From: Paenibacillus_V sp046244365
GTDB taxonomy: Bacteria > Bacillota > Bacilli > Paenibacillales > NBRC-103111
Reading direction: 5' to 3'
DNA: 64,000 bases
Assembly (NCBI RefSeq): GCF_046244365.1
Contig: NZ_CP176395.1
Location: 6,138,001 to 6,202,000 of the forward strand
The position numbers were made by a program, and so were the translations under genes. Under the pieces are notes generated by a model. That model saw only the letters and a list, made by a program, of their open reading frames with translations. It was not told the origin of the DNA and did not search any database. Shown here in pieces: positions 1 to 7,497 of the stretch (within the stretch, counting starts at the first letter, position 1; every line of letters starts with the position of its first letter).

Positions 1-1290
1 AAAGAAGGCATAGATGGCTGCAAAGTTGCCTTGATCGAGAATATCCTTTTTGTACGTCTCCGCATTGATTTTGACTTTGTTGCCTTCTTTCGTGTAATGC
101 ACGCCGCTCTGACCGTAATGCGTCAGTAGGAAGCCTTCCTCGCTTGCGAGCCAATCCAGGATTTCGATGCTTCGCTTGATTTTGGCATCGGTCGTTTTGG
201 CGCTGAACAGGAACGGATTTCCCGGGAGCGCTTCATAGCCGACTCCGGCGCTCGCGAACGGATGGAACGGCTGCCAGTCAACCTTATCCGCTTTCGCTTT
301 ATCGTCTTTCAAAATATCTTTCGTTTTCTTCTGCACGCTGTTCGCTCCGTTATCGAAAGCGAAATCCTTCGTCGCCCCGTACACGATACCGGCTTTGCCG
401 GCAGCGGCTTTATTGACATTCTCCGGCGCTTTTTGCAGAAACCAGTCCGGATCTACGATTTTCATGCTAAGCACGTTGCGGATGTCGTCCATGACTTTTC
501 CGACGCGAATGTCGCTCTGCGAATCGATGAATTTGCCGTTGTCCAGGATGAAGCCCGCGACCAGTCCGTTTTTGCCGTACTCCGGCCATTCCATGCTAAC
601 GGTCGTACCGCCTCCAGCCGTCGTAAAGCCGAACGTATCGTTTTTGCCGTTGCCGTCAGGGTCTTTCTCCGTAAAAGCTTTCATCACATTAATCATGTCG
701 TCGTACGTTTCGGGCACTTTGAGGCCCAGCTTGTCGAGCCAGTCTTTGCGGACGTAATAGGACACGTATTGCTGCTTCGGAAATGGGATCGGGGCTCTTT
801 TGAACACATCCTGAATCTGATAACGTTTTAGCTCGTCCTCCTTGACCCATTTGAAATAGTTCGGCATCATCTTCGGCGTTACATAATTCGTCATGTCCAT
901 AGGCACGCCGTCAAGGATGTATTTATTGGAAGCCACGCCGTCGATCATAAACATGTCCGGCGTGTTGCCCCCTGCGACAAGCAGGTTCATTTTGTTCGTA
1001 TATTCGTCGCCTATTTGCATGTGCGTCATTTGGAGGTCCACATTGAACTTTTCATCGATCGCTTTTTTGATAAAATCTTTCTCTTTTGGCGGCAGCGCGT
1101 AATTGTTCGGCGCATTCACAAACCAGCTCAGCGTAAGCTTCTCGGATTTGGCCGGAGCCGGCGAAGCGGACCCTGAAGCCGAAGGACTGGAGGATGCCGC
1201 CCCCTTGTCGTCGTTCTTTGTTGAGCTGCAGCCTGTAACGGCCAAACTGATAAGCAGCGTACCCGTTATTCCTGTTTTCCATGCCCGCAT
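1..1290 (-). CDS. Extracellular solute-binding lipoprotein of a sugar ABC importer (3' end cut by the window)
   Basis: The minus-strand frame is open from an ATG at 1290 to the window edge, giving 430 codons with no stop. The N-terminus reads MRAWKTGITGTLLISLAVTG-C, a lipoprotein signal with a lipobox cysteine near residue 21. A Ser/Ala/Pro-rich linker follows, then a typical family-1 binding-protein body (KLTLSWFVNAPNN, DMFMIDG, YVRKDWLDKLGLKVPETYDD). The protein would sit on the outer membrane face and deliver an oligosaccharide to a permease pair encoded outside the window. A GGGGAGGG ribosome site precedes the start. A perfect cre site lies 22 bases upstream, so catabolite control is likely. 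The ligand cannot be read from the sequence. Confidence 0.9.
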   Translation of the reverse strand, partial: MRAWKTGITGTLLISLAVTGCSSTKNDDKGAASSSPSASGSASPAPAKSEKLTLSWFVNAPNNYALPPKEKDFIKKAIDEKFNVDLQMTHMQIGDEYTNKMNLLVAGGNTPDMFMIDGVASNKYILDGVPMDMTNYVTPKMMPNYFKWVKEDELKRYQIQDVFKRAPIPFPKQQYVSYYVRKDWLDKLGLKVPETYDDMINVMKAFTEKDPDGNGKNDTFGFTTAGGGTTVSMEWPEYGKNGLVAGFILDNGKFIDSQSDIRVGKVMDDIRNVLSMKIVDPDWFLQKAPENVNKAAAGKAGIVYGATKDFAFDNGANSVQKKTKDILKDDKAKADKVDWQPFHPFASAGVGYEALPGNPFLFSAKTTDAKIKRSIEILDWLASEEGFLLTHYGQSGVHYTKEGNKVKINAETYKKDILDQGNFAAIYAFF

Positions 1291-1311
1291 ATAAAGCCCT
1301 CCCCTATATGT

Positions 1312-1342
1312 TGTAACCGATTACAATAATAATGATAGTATA
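1312..1342 (-). promoter_or_regulatory. cre operator with -10 box for the binding-protein gene
   Basis: Bases 1312-1325 read TGTAACCGATTACA and match the CcpA/LacI-type consensus TGNAANCGNTNNCA at every fixed position. Read on the minus strand, a TATACT -10 box lies at 1342-1337, so the operator starts a few bases after the expected transcription start, a blocking position. The -35 region is poor. The remaining gene-free DNA up to 1616 shows no other clear feature. Confidence 0.75.
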
Positions 1343-1616
1343 GCCGACTCCTAAAAAACAGAAAACGATGATGACATTCACATAGGAATCTGATGACATT
1401 ACGCGAGGCGGGTTTCGCTTATCCGGCTTAGGCACGAATGGATTTACACGGATCATATTCGATTAGGACCCTCTGTCGTGCGGGAAATACTCACATCCGC
1501 CTTAAGCGGAAAAGCAATCGGCATATCCGTGCTTGTCCTCGTCATAAAATGGAGATAACCGAAACCGCAATCCGGCGAAAGCCGGTTTTATTCGTTAGAA
1601 ACAAAGGAGGGCCGAT

Positions 1617-1781
1617 ATGCAAAAGTGGTGGTGGAAACTCCGGTTCACATTAAAAGCGTGCTTGCTCCCGATCATCGTCTTTCAGTTTATCCGCACGCTT
1701 CTGCTGCCCAACCCGTTCGACGTGCTCATTTTGTTTATGCTGTTCCTGTTATATATCGGACTGCTGTTCGATTGGTTCTGA
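1617..1781 (+). CDS. Small membrane protein, 54 residues, function unknown
   Basis: An ATG at 1617 is preceded by AAAGGAGGG at ideal spacing and opens a 54-residue frame ending TGA at 1781. The peptide starts MQKWWWKLRF and has two hydrophobic stretches, about residues 14-29 and 36-50, separated by a short LPNPFD turn. This suggests a two-pass hairpin in the membrane with a basic, tryptophan-rich N-terminus. It ends shortly before the terminator that closes the convergent spoVID gene. I do not recognise a family. The strong ribosome site and clean hydrophobic pattern are the main reasons to call it. No promoter is obvious. Confidence 0.6.
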   Translation: MQKWWWKLRFTLKACLLPIIVFQFIRTLLLPNPFDVLILFMLFLLYIGLLFDWF

Positions 1782-1861
1782 CGGAGCGAAAGAAGTCGGC
1801 AGGGATTCACTCAACGTTCTTCCAATGAGAAACGGCTTCGTATGCGTTCCGAGATTCGCAA

Positions 1862-1892
1862 CAAAAAACGCGTTCCGAATACGGAACGCGTT
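1862..1892 (-). terminator. Rho-independent terminator after spoVID
   Basis: A perfect 11-bp stem (AACGCGTTCCG, 1867-1877, pairing with 1882-1892) has a four-base loop and is followed on the minus strand by a run of T. It lies about 20 bases past the spoVID stop. Confidence 0.85.
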
Positions 1893-1912
1893 CCCATTTG
1901 TCCTTGATTTCA

Positions 1913-3253
1913 TTACGGGATATAGATCACTTGACCTTCTGCGAGAGGCTGGCTCCCCAGACGGTTATACAGCACGATTTCACGCGGATTGATCTGGTAA
2001 CGATCGGCAATCGACTCGACCGTCTCTTCTTTCTGCACAATGCATATGCGCACGCGCTTGAATTGTTGCTCGTTATTGTTAGCGCTAAGCAGCTTCTTCC
2101 ACTCGATCGAATCCCTGCTGTGATCCGTTGCCACAGCAGACGCCGCATCGGCGTTTCCTGACGAAGGACCGCGAGACTCGGACTTCAAGGCGATCGACTT
2201 CAAATGATGCAGGTGCTCGAATTCGCCTGCCGGCTTGCCGGTAAAAGCGATTTTCAGCTCCTTCTTGTCTTCTTCGGTCTCCGGTTGCGGTTGAGAGACG
2301 GAAGGCTCCGACAGACGGGCTCGTTCATCTGCATATGTAGACTCGTCAAGCCGTCCGGATATTGGAGCTCCGCTCTCATTCTGCCAGGCGGCTTCCTGCT
2401 GCCGTTGCGGTACTATGTCGCTTGGCGGTTGCCACACCGTTTCCTGCACAGGCTCCTGCCATTCGCTTCTCCGGGCTTCCTGCGCCGCTTCCTCCACAGG
2501 CTCCTGCCATTGGATACTTCGGGCTTCCCGAGCCGCTTCTTGCACAGGCTCCTGAAGCTCGCCGCTTCGGGCTTCCCACTCAGCTTCCTGCACAGGCTCC
2601 TGAAGCTCGCTGCTTCGGGCTTCCCACGCAGCTTCCTCCACAGGCTCCTGCAGCTCGCTGCTTCGGGCTTCCCACGCAGCTTCTTCCACAGGCTCCTGAA
2701 GCTCGCTGCTTCGGGCTTCCCACACAGCTTCTTCCACAGGCTCCTGCAGCTCGCTGCTCCGGGCTTCCCACGCCGTACCCGGCTCCGCCTGCCGCTCCTG
2801 CACTTCGCCGCGCGCCGAGATGTCGCCGAAACCCGTCTCATGGACGAAGACGACTTCCTCTTCCTCGCGCCACCCGTTCGTATCCGCCGTCGTCAGCTCT
2901 ATGCCTGCCAGCGAAAGGACGCCCGTGACATTCATACTTCGGGACGACAATAAATCGAAGTCGAAATTCTCAATCTCCACCGCAACATCTTCCATCCGGT
3001 GCACACGGTTCATCGGCAGCGTAATTTCAACGGGAATAAAATGCTCAAGCGAAAGGAGCTGATCATCCTCATCGCCCACATATTTGCCTGTCAGCCACAA
3101 ATTCCCTTTCAATACCGCTTGGTCGCCTTCCGTACGCACCTGGATTTGTGGAAGCAGCTCGATTTCATCCAGCTCTTTGATTCCTGCAAGTTCATCCGAA
3201 AGATGCACACGCTCATAAATGTCAAAACGTAATCCGGCTTGCTGCCCCGCCAC
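1913..3253 (-). CDS. spoVID: Spore coat assembly protein SpoVID with LysM domain and 16-residue repeats
   Basis: SpoVID encases the forespore with coat and works with SafA during spore coat assembly. The start is taken as GTG at 3253 because AAGGGAGGGG lies six bases upstream; the frame is open further upstream without family-like sequence. The product is 446 residues. Residues 1-120 hold the conserved N-terminal domain (GLRFDIYERVHLSDELAG, then IPVEITLP). Residues about 162-273 are seven acidic 16-residue repeats, and the last 45 residues are a LysM domain (KEETVESIADRYQINPREIV). The middle region is very Glu/Gln/Pro-rich, as in other SpoVID proteins. In B. subtilis this gene follows hemL; here hemL is about 36 kb away. 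The gene appears monocistronic with its own terminator. Confidence 0.88.
   Translation of the reverse strand: MAGQQAGLRFDIYERVHLSDELAGIKELDEIELLPQIQVRTEGDQAVLKGNLWLTGKYVGDEDDQLLSLEHFIPVEITLPMNRVHRMEDVAVEIENFDFDLLSSRSMNVTGVLSLAGIELTTADTNGWREEEEVVFVHETGFGDISARGEVQERQAEPGTAWEARSSELQEPVEEAVWEARSSELQEPVEEAAWEARSSELQEPVEEAAWEARSSELQEPVQEAEWEARSGELQEPVQEAAREARSIQWQEPVEEAAQEARRSEWQEPVQETVWQPPSDIVPQRQQEAAWQNESGAPISGRLDESTYADERARLSEPSVSQPQPETEEDKKELKIAFTGKPAGEFEHLHHLKSIALKSESRGPSSGNADAASAVATDHSRDSIEWKKLLSANNNEQQFKRVRICIVQKEETVESIADRYQINPREIVLYNRLGSQPLAEGQVIYIP
2435..2770 (-). repeat. Seven tandem 48-bp repeats inside spoVID
   Basis: Seven consecutive 48-bp units encode variants of WEARSSELQEPVEEAA. 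The four N-terminal units are nearly identical and the last two are diverged (for example QEARRSEWQEPVQETV). The length is a multiple of three, so copy-number change would keep the frame. The repeats also explain long spurious open frames on the opposite strand. Confidence 0.9.
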
Positions 3254-3450
3254 GCAAACCCCTCCCTTCAAGTGTTTCCCGAGCCATGAATCGTCCCTTG
3301 AAACGAAGCGGACCTCCTTGCATCGTATCGGCTGCAACAAGCTATCCGATACCGCGTATCCGCTCCGTCTTGACGACAACAGCATGCGTTCCCGTCAAGC
3401 GGTCTCTATTCATGTATATGGGCAAAAGGGAGGGAGCATGCCTATATTTT

Positions 3451-4338
3451 TCACTTGTCCCGCTTAAGCTTCCGATAGAGTTCCAGCAGATCGTCCGGCC
3501 ATGCGGCCTCTACCTTTACCTCTTCCCCTGTCAGCGGGTGTCCGAAAGAGAGAGCGGCTCCATGCAGCGCTTGCCGGCCGATCAGCTTATCCGGCCCGCC
3601 ATACAGTACGTCGCCTAACAGCGGATGCCCCAGATGGCTCATATGCACGCGAATCTGATGCGTCCGCCCCGTTTCCAGTCTCAATTTTACTAGAGAAACG
3701 CTGCCCAGCGCTTCGAGCCTCTCATAATGCGTAACCGCCGGATCCCCGTTACGGCTGACCCGCCGCTTCGAGCCGTGATGACGGTCCTTGCCGATCGGCG
3801 CATCGACCGTCCCCGTCCGATCGCGAACGCTTCCGCTGACGAACGCGATATACGTCCTGCCGATCGCTTTGCGCCGCATCGCCTCGTCGAATACCAGCTG
3901 CGCAAGCTCGTTCTTCGCATAAAGAACGGGACCGGTCGTCTGCTCGTCCAGCCTGTGAATATGACGCACCCTGCAGCGCTCTCCCTTGCAGGCGTAATAG
4001 CCGGCGACGGCGTGAGCCAGCGTTCCCCGCTGCCCGCTCGATGCGGGATGAACGGCCATACCGGCCGGCTTACCGACGACGAGACAAAAATCGTCTTCGT
4101 ACAGCACCTCCACCTCCCGCCAATCGTCCGCCCATTCGTCCGCATACCGGTCCGTTTCCTCCGGAAACAGCCGAAGCCGCATTTTAGCGCCTTGAATACG
4201 CACGCCATCCGTATCGATCAGCTTCTTCGCGAACCCGGCCGGCAGCAAGCCGCTCAGCGCTTCGATCGCGGGAAGTCCCGTCCGGTCAGGCCCCAGCGTC
4301 AGCTCCAGCCACTCGCCTTTGCGCGTGTACGTTTTCAT
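3451..4338 (-). CDS. RluA/RluD-family pseudouridine synthase
   Basis: This enzyme converts uridine to pseudouridine in RNA, probably rRNA or tRNA in the cytoplasm. The 295-residue product carries the family signature HRLDEQTTG with catalytic Asp131, followed by LYAKN. Further conserved blocks are GKPAGMAVHP (about 89-98) and LETGRTHQIRVH near the C-terminus. The start is placed at ATG 4338 because it overlaps the stop of the upstream 36-residue gene in an ATGA arrangement; the longer open frame upstream is that gene read in another phase. The S4-like N-terminal part is short. The substrate position cannot be deduced. Downstream lies spoVID, with about 200 bases between. Confidence 0.88.
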   Translation of the reverse strand: MKTYTRKGEWLELTLGPDRTGLPAIEALSGLLPAGFAKKLIDTDGVRIQGAKMRLRLFPEETDRYADEWADDWREVEVLYEDDFCLVVGKPAGMAVHPASSGQRGTLAHAVAGYYACKGERCRVRHIHRLDEQTTGPVLYAKNELAQLVFDEAMRRKAIGRTYIAFVSGSVRDRTGTVDAPIGKDRHHGSKRRVSRNGDPAVTHYERLEALGSVSLVKLRLETGRTHQIRVHMSHLGHPLLGDVLYGGPDKLIGRQALHGAALSFGHPLTGEEVKVEAAWPDDLLELYRKLKRDK

Positions 4339-4445
4339 CGCGACCGCTTCGCAGCCGCAAACAGAATCAGCCCGAGCAGCATAGCGAAAAAGCCGGCTAG
4401 CACCAGCAAATCGAACGGGAAGCCCCAAAAATTATATTTACTCAT
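4335..4445 (-). CDS. 36-residue single-pass membrane peptide, translationally coupled to the pseudouridine synthase
   Basis: An ATG at 4445 follows AAGGAGG at six bases and opens a 36-residue frame that ends in TGA overlapping the next gene's ATG by four bases. The peptide starts MSKYNFWGFPFDLLVLAG, continues with a hydrophobic helix of about 20 residues, and ends in the basic tail AAAKRSR. This suggests one membrane span with the C-terminus in the cytoplasm. It is too short for ordinary gene finders. The pseudouridine synthase has no strong ribosome site of its own, so it probably depends on translation of this gene. I do not recognise a family. Confidence 0.6.
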   Translation of the reverse strand: MSKYNFWGFPFDLLVLAGFFAMLLGLILFAAAKRSR

Positions 4446-4687
4446 TGCGTTTCCTCCTTGCGATCGTACAAACGGTATACGTTGAAACTGATTGTAGCAA
4501 AAAATAACGAATTTATCGATTTATTCGGGAGAAAGCGGTTGTTCCGGCTGCTGAAAAAAACGAAATGTCACTATTGCCCCGGCAGCTCGTGTACAAGCAA
4601 CTCCCCGTCATAAAGCCCGACTGTCGGACTTGGGCTTGGGCTGTTAGGTTCCGCATTTTCGTCTTTTCTTTGTGAAACGCGCTTGTT

Positions 4688-4893
4688 TAGTGAACCTGCG
4701 TTCACTATTTATGAACCTAAGTTCACTATTCCCCCTCCATTCCCCCTTATTCGGGCGGATAGTGAAGCAAACGGGACTATTTGGCCGCGAGGTTCACTAA
4801 TAGTGAAGTTTCCTTCACTATTTCGTATAGAGGCACGTTTTTACTCTCGGATTAGTGAAGTTAGGTTCAGTAATAGTGAGCTTACGTTCACTA
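4688..4893. repeat. Array of short palindromes, consensus TAGTGAAC-N4-GTTCACTA
   Basis: About six copies of a 20-bp palindrome lie in 206 bases. Clear units are 4688-4707 (8-bp arms, loop CTGC), 4801-4820 (arms TAGTGAAG and CTTCACTA) and 4874-4893. Others at about 4710-4728, 4759-4782 and 4853-4872 are imperfect. Arms are strongly conserved while the four-base loops vary. A second array of the same family lies at 57244-57453. No gene is associated with either array. Confidence 0.8.
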
Positions 4894-5642
4894 TCTGTCC
4901 GAGCATTCTCCAAATGTGTTTGCGAAAGGCCGATTGGTCTGGCTGTTTAGGGTTTGTTTTGGGGGGCTGGTTGGATTGGCTGTTGGGCTTGGCTGTTGGA
5001 CTGATGGGGTTAGCTATTTGCGTTGGTTGTAGAGGGCGGTCGATTCGGGACCTGTCGGCCAGTAGAAGATCGATGTCCCGCGGCCCTCGCTAACCGCTTC
5101 GTACCAAGCTCTTGCCGAATCGAATAGTCGCTCGCAAGTCCCGATCCCTTGGTGATATTAAAAATTCTTCCATCTCCTGCAAACAGATAGACCCTTGTAT
5201 ATTAGGGCCAGGGAGATGTCAACTGCACCATCCGGTACGTCATCTCGTTATTGTCGTATTGTACGCCGTAGTCCGAGGTAGGCCGCCGCATAAGTCCGCT
5301 TTTATTTTTCAAACGCAATTTTGCCATCGCAGGCCCTTCGCGGCGATAAAGCCGGCACGATTGTTCCAAACGTTCTTGCTTGCCGTCTGCTTCGCCTCCC
5401 ACTCAAACTTATTGTAGTGGAATAAGGAACAAAGACTCAAAATTAATGGATTACGGAAAAGTTTGGTTGGCAGGTAAGTCTTTCATACTACTTTTTCAGA
5501 ATCCGATGTGTTAAAATATTCGGGTGACATTTTCATTTTTCACCTTGAGCTTGATAGAAAAAAAAGGGCCTTACAGCGGAGGATGCTCGCTCTGACTTGT
5601 ACCCAAAGACAAATATAGATTTTTCATGGGAGTGGAATACAC
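4894..5642. other. Gene-poor interval upstream of the glycosidase-domain gene
   Basis: About 750 bases without a convincing gene. The first 200 bases are G/T-rich low-complexity sequence. A possible 41-codon minus-strand frame (5327 to 5202, MAKLRLKNKSGLMRR...) has a weak AAGGG upstream but no recognisable similarity and may be a remnant. A TTTTCA/TAAAAT-like promoter pair for the downstream gene lies near 5490-5520. Nothing else stands out. Confidence 0.4.
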
Positions 5643-7220
5643 TTGAATATTGCAATCAACATGTGGGAGTCGGCGCGCGACGGACTTCGCGGTTGGAGCT
5701 GGATGAAGCGAAGCCTGTTCATCGTATGCGTAGTAGGCTTCCTTATTTCCAGCTTCCTGTTTTTGACCGAGCCCGGTCTCAAAATCCGCAAATGGATGGC
5801 GGAAACCGTAATTACCACGCAGCACCGCAGTTGGGCCTGGATGTTCGTAGGCGCGCAAATGCGCGATGAAATGGTGCAGTTGCTTCAAGATACGACCGAT
5901 GCGATGGGTCAAGGACACGTCGATTTGAGCCGCATCAAAATTACGAAGCAAGGTTCGAAGAAAAACCGGACTCTAGACGAGCTGCTCAAAGTTGAAGACA
6001 TATCCGGTCCTACCTGGAAAGGCAAAAAAATGACCGTTTACGATCCGACCACGATACGCGTCGTCGTGCCGAACAAACAAGGCGAAGGCGAGCGGATTAC
6101 CGACATGGTGAAACGGACCGGCGCGGTAGCCGGCGTGAACGGCGGGGCCTTCTACGACCCTGACGGTCTCGGTAACGGATTTGCTCCTATCGGTTTTATT
6201 ATGTCCGGGGGCGAGGTTATTTTTACGGAGCATGAGGGCAGCGTGCCTCAGCATTCGATCGGCTTCACGAAGGAAGGCAAGCTTGTCGTAGGTTTGTACA
6301 GTATCGATGAATTGCAGAAGCAAGGCGTTCAAGAAGCCGTATTCTGGAAGCCGCGGATCATCGCGGACGGCAAGCCGCTCATTACGCAAGGCGACGGCGG
6401 CTGGGGAATCGGACCTCGTACAGCTGTCGGCCAAAAGGCGGACGGTACGCTGATCTTTATCGTTATCGACGGACGGCAGCCTCCTTACAGCCTTGGGGCT
6501 ACGCTGCGAGAGGTACAGGATATCTTCCTCGAGGATGAAGTCGAAAATGCCGGATTCCTTGACGGCGGCGCATCTTCGGAGATGGTCGTCGACGGTCAGC
6601 TGATTACGAAACCGGCCAGCCGTTACGGCGAACGCCGTTTGCCTTCGGCACTGCTTATTTTTGACCATCCGGAAGAATATGATGCGGATCACATTTGGGA
6701 CGGTCTCAAGAAAATTGATGCGGGCGGCGCCAAAACGCATCCCGAGTTTTTGAAGGAGCAAGAAGAACTGCGGCAGAAAGGGTTGCTTAACCCTACGCCT
6801 AAAGCTACACCGTCATCTACGCCGACGAAGAAGCCGGAATCGACCGCCACGCATCAAGGCGGCGGGGATACCGGCAAACCTTCCGGCACGCCGAATCAAA
6901 CGGAGACACCGAACATTTCGGCAACGCCAAGCTCCAAACCTTCCGGAGAAACAGGCGGCACTACCAAGCCGCCTAGCTCCTCGGCTACACCTGGAACGTC
7001 AACATCGCCGGGAACCGGCGGAACGCCTACGGCTTCCGCCAAACCCGCCGAAACGAACGGGACGTCGACAAGCCCAAGCGGCACGCCTCACTCGAGCGCG
7101 TCTGCAACGGTCAAGCCGTCAACCGGCGCCAGCACGCAAACGACCGCGCCATCCGGCCAAGCAGCCGGCGGCCAAGGACAGACGCAAACGCCTCAAAATC
7201 AGACGGCCAAGCCAAACTGA
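5643..7220 (+). CDS. Membrane-anchored phosphodiester glycosidase (NAGPA)-domain protein with Ser/Thr/Pro-rich tail
   Basis: The 525-residue product has one membrane span near residues 24-42 (SLFIVCVVGFLISSFLF), so the rest is likely outside the cell. Residues about 115-345 match the NAGPA-type phosphodiester glycosidase fold. Hallmarks are VAGVNGGAFYDPDG, GPRTAVGQ, IVIDGRQ and NAGFLDGGASSEMVVDG. Proteins of this family are linked to exopolysaccharide or cell-wall sugar phosphodiester processing. The last 140 residues are low-complexity Thr/Ser/Pro/Lys sequence, probably a wall-spanning or glycosylated tail. The start is TTG at 5643 behind GGGAGTGG; ATG at 5661 or 5703 is possible. The gene stands alone and ends at a strong terminator. 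Confidence 0.85.
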   Translation: MNIAINMWESARDGLRGWSWMKRSLFIVCVVGFLISSFLFLTEPGLKIRKWMAETVITTQHRSWAWMFVGAQMRDEMVQLLQDTTDAMGQGHVDLSRIKITKQGSKKNRTLDELLKVEDISGPTWKGKKMTVYDPTTIRVVVPNKQGEGERITDMVKRTGAVAGVNGGAFYDPDGLGNGFAPIGFIMSGGEVIFTEHEGSVPQHSIGFTKEGKLVVGLYSIDELQKQGVQEAVFWKPRIIADGKPLITQGDGGWGIGPRTAVGQKADGTLIFIVIDGRQPPYSLGATLREVQDIFLEDEVENAGFLDGGASSEMVVDGQLITKPASRYGERRLPSALLIFDHPEEYDADHIWDGLKKIDAGGAKTHPEFLKEQEELRQKGLLNPTPKATPSSTPTKKPESTATHQGGGDTGKPSGTPNQTETPNISATPSSKPSGETGGTTKPPSSSATPGTSTSPGTGGTPTASAKPAETNGTSTSPSGTPHSSASATVKPSTGASTQTTAPSGQAAGGQGQTQTPQNQTAKPN

Positions 7221-7241
7221 TCCTCATATCTTACATACTTG

Positions 7242-7290
7242 GAGGCTGTCGTCTCGAGTCTTATCCGGACTTGGGACGACAGCCTCTTTT
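7242..7290 (+). terminator. Rho-independent terminator
   Basis: GAGGCTGTCGTC (7242-7253) pairs perfectly with GACGACAGCCTC (7275-7286), followed by TTTT. It closes the NAGPA-domain gene. Confidence 0.85.
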
Positions 7291-7409
7291 CCTATTCTCC
7301 CTATGATGCAAAAAAACTCCTTTCAAAGTTAGGGGCTGCCCCTTATCCGTTATTCCTATGAATATGACCGCCGTTGGATCAAACGTAAATCTAAGAATGA
7401 ATATCTTTG

Positions 7410-7438
7410 TTGACGCGAAACACTTTATCATTTACTAT
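7410..7438 (+). promoter_or_regulatory. Sigma-A-type promoter of the iron permease operon
   Basis: TTGACG (7410-7415), a 17-base spacer and TACTAT (7433-7438). The predicted transcription start is near 7445, directly before the Fur box. Confidence 0.7.
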
Positions 7439-7457
7439 GAATAAGGCAAAATTATAT

Positions 7458-7472
7458 TGATAATGATTATCA
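7458..7472. promoter_or_regulatory. Fur box
   Basis: TGATAAT-G-ATTATCA is a perfect 7-1-7 Fur box. The wider 19-mer from 7459 agrees with the classic Fur consensus in its first 16 bases. It starts about 13 bases after the predicted transcription start, so iron-bound Fur would block transcription of the permease operon. Confidence 0.9.
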
Positions 7473-7497
7473 TTCCAAATGATGGATAAGGTGATTT

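Noticed and set aside
2204..2953. Long plus-strand open frames opposite spoVID
   Set aside because: They arise because the 48-bp repeats of spoVID are multiples of three. They lack ribosome sites and look like Arg/Leu/Pro-rich antisense sequence.
4688..4893. CRISPR array
   Set aside because: The conserved parts are self-complementary, only 20 bases long, and spacers are short and irregular. No cas genes are present.
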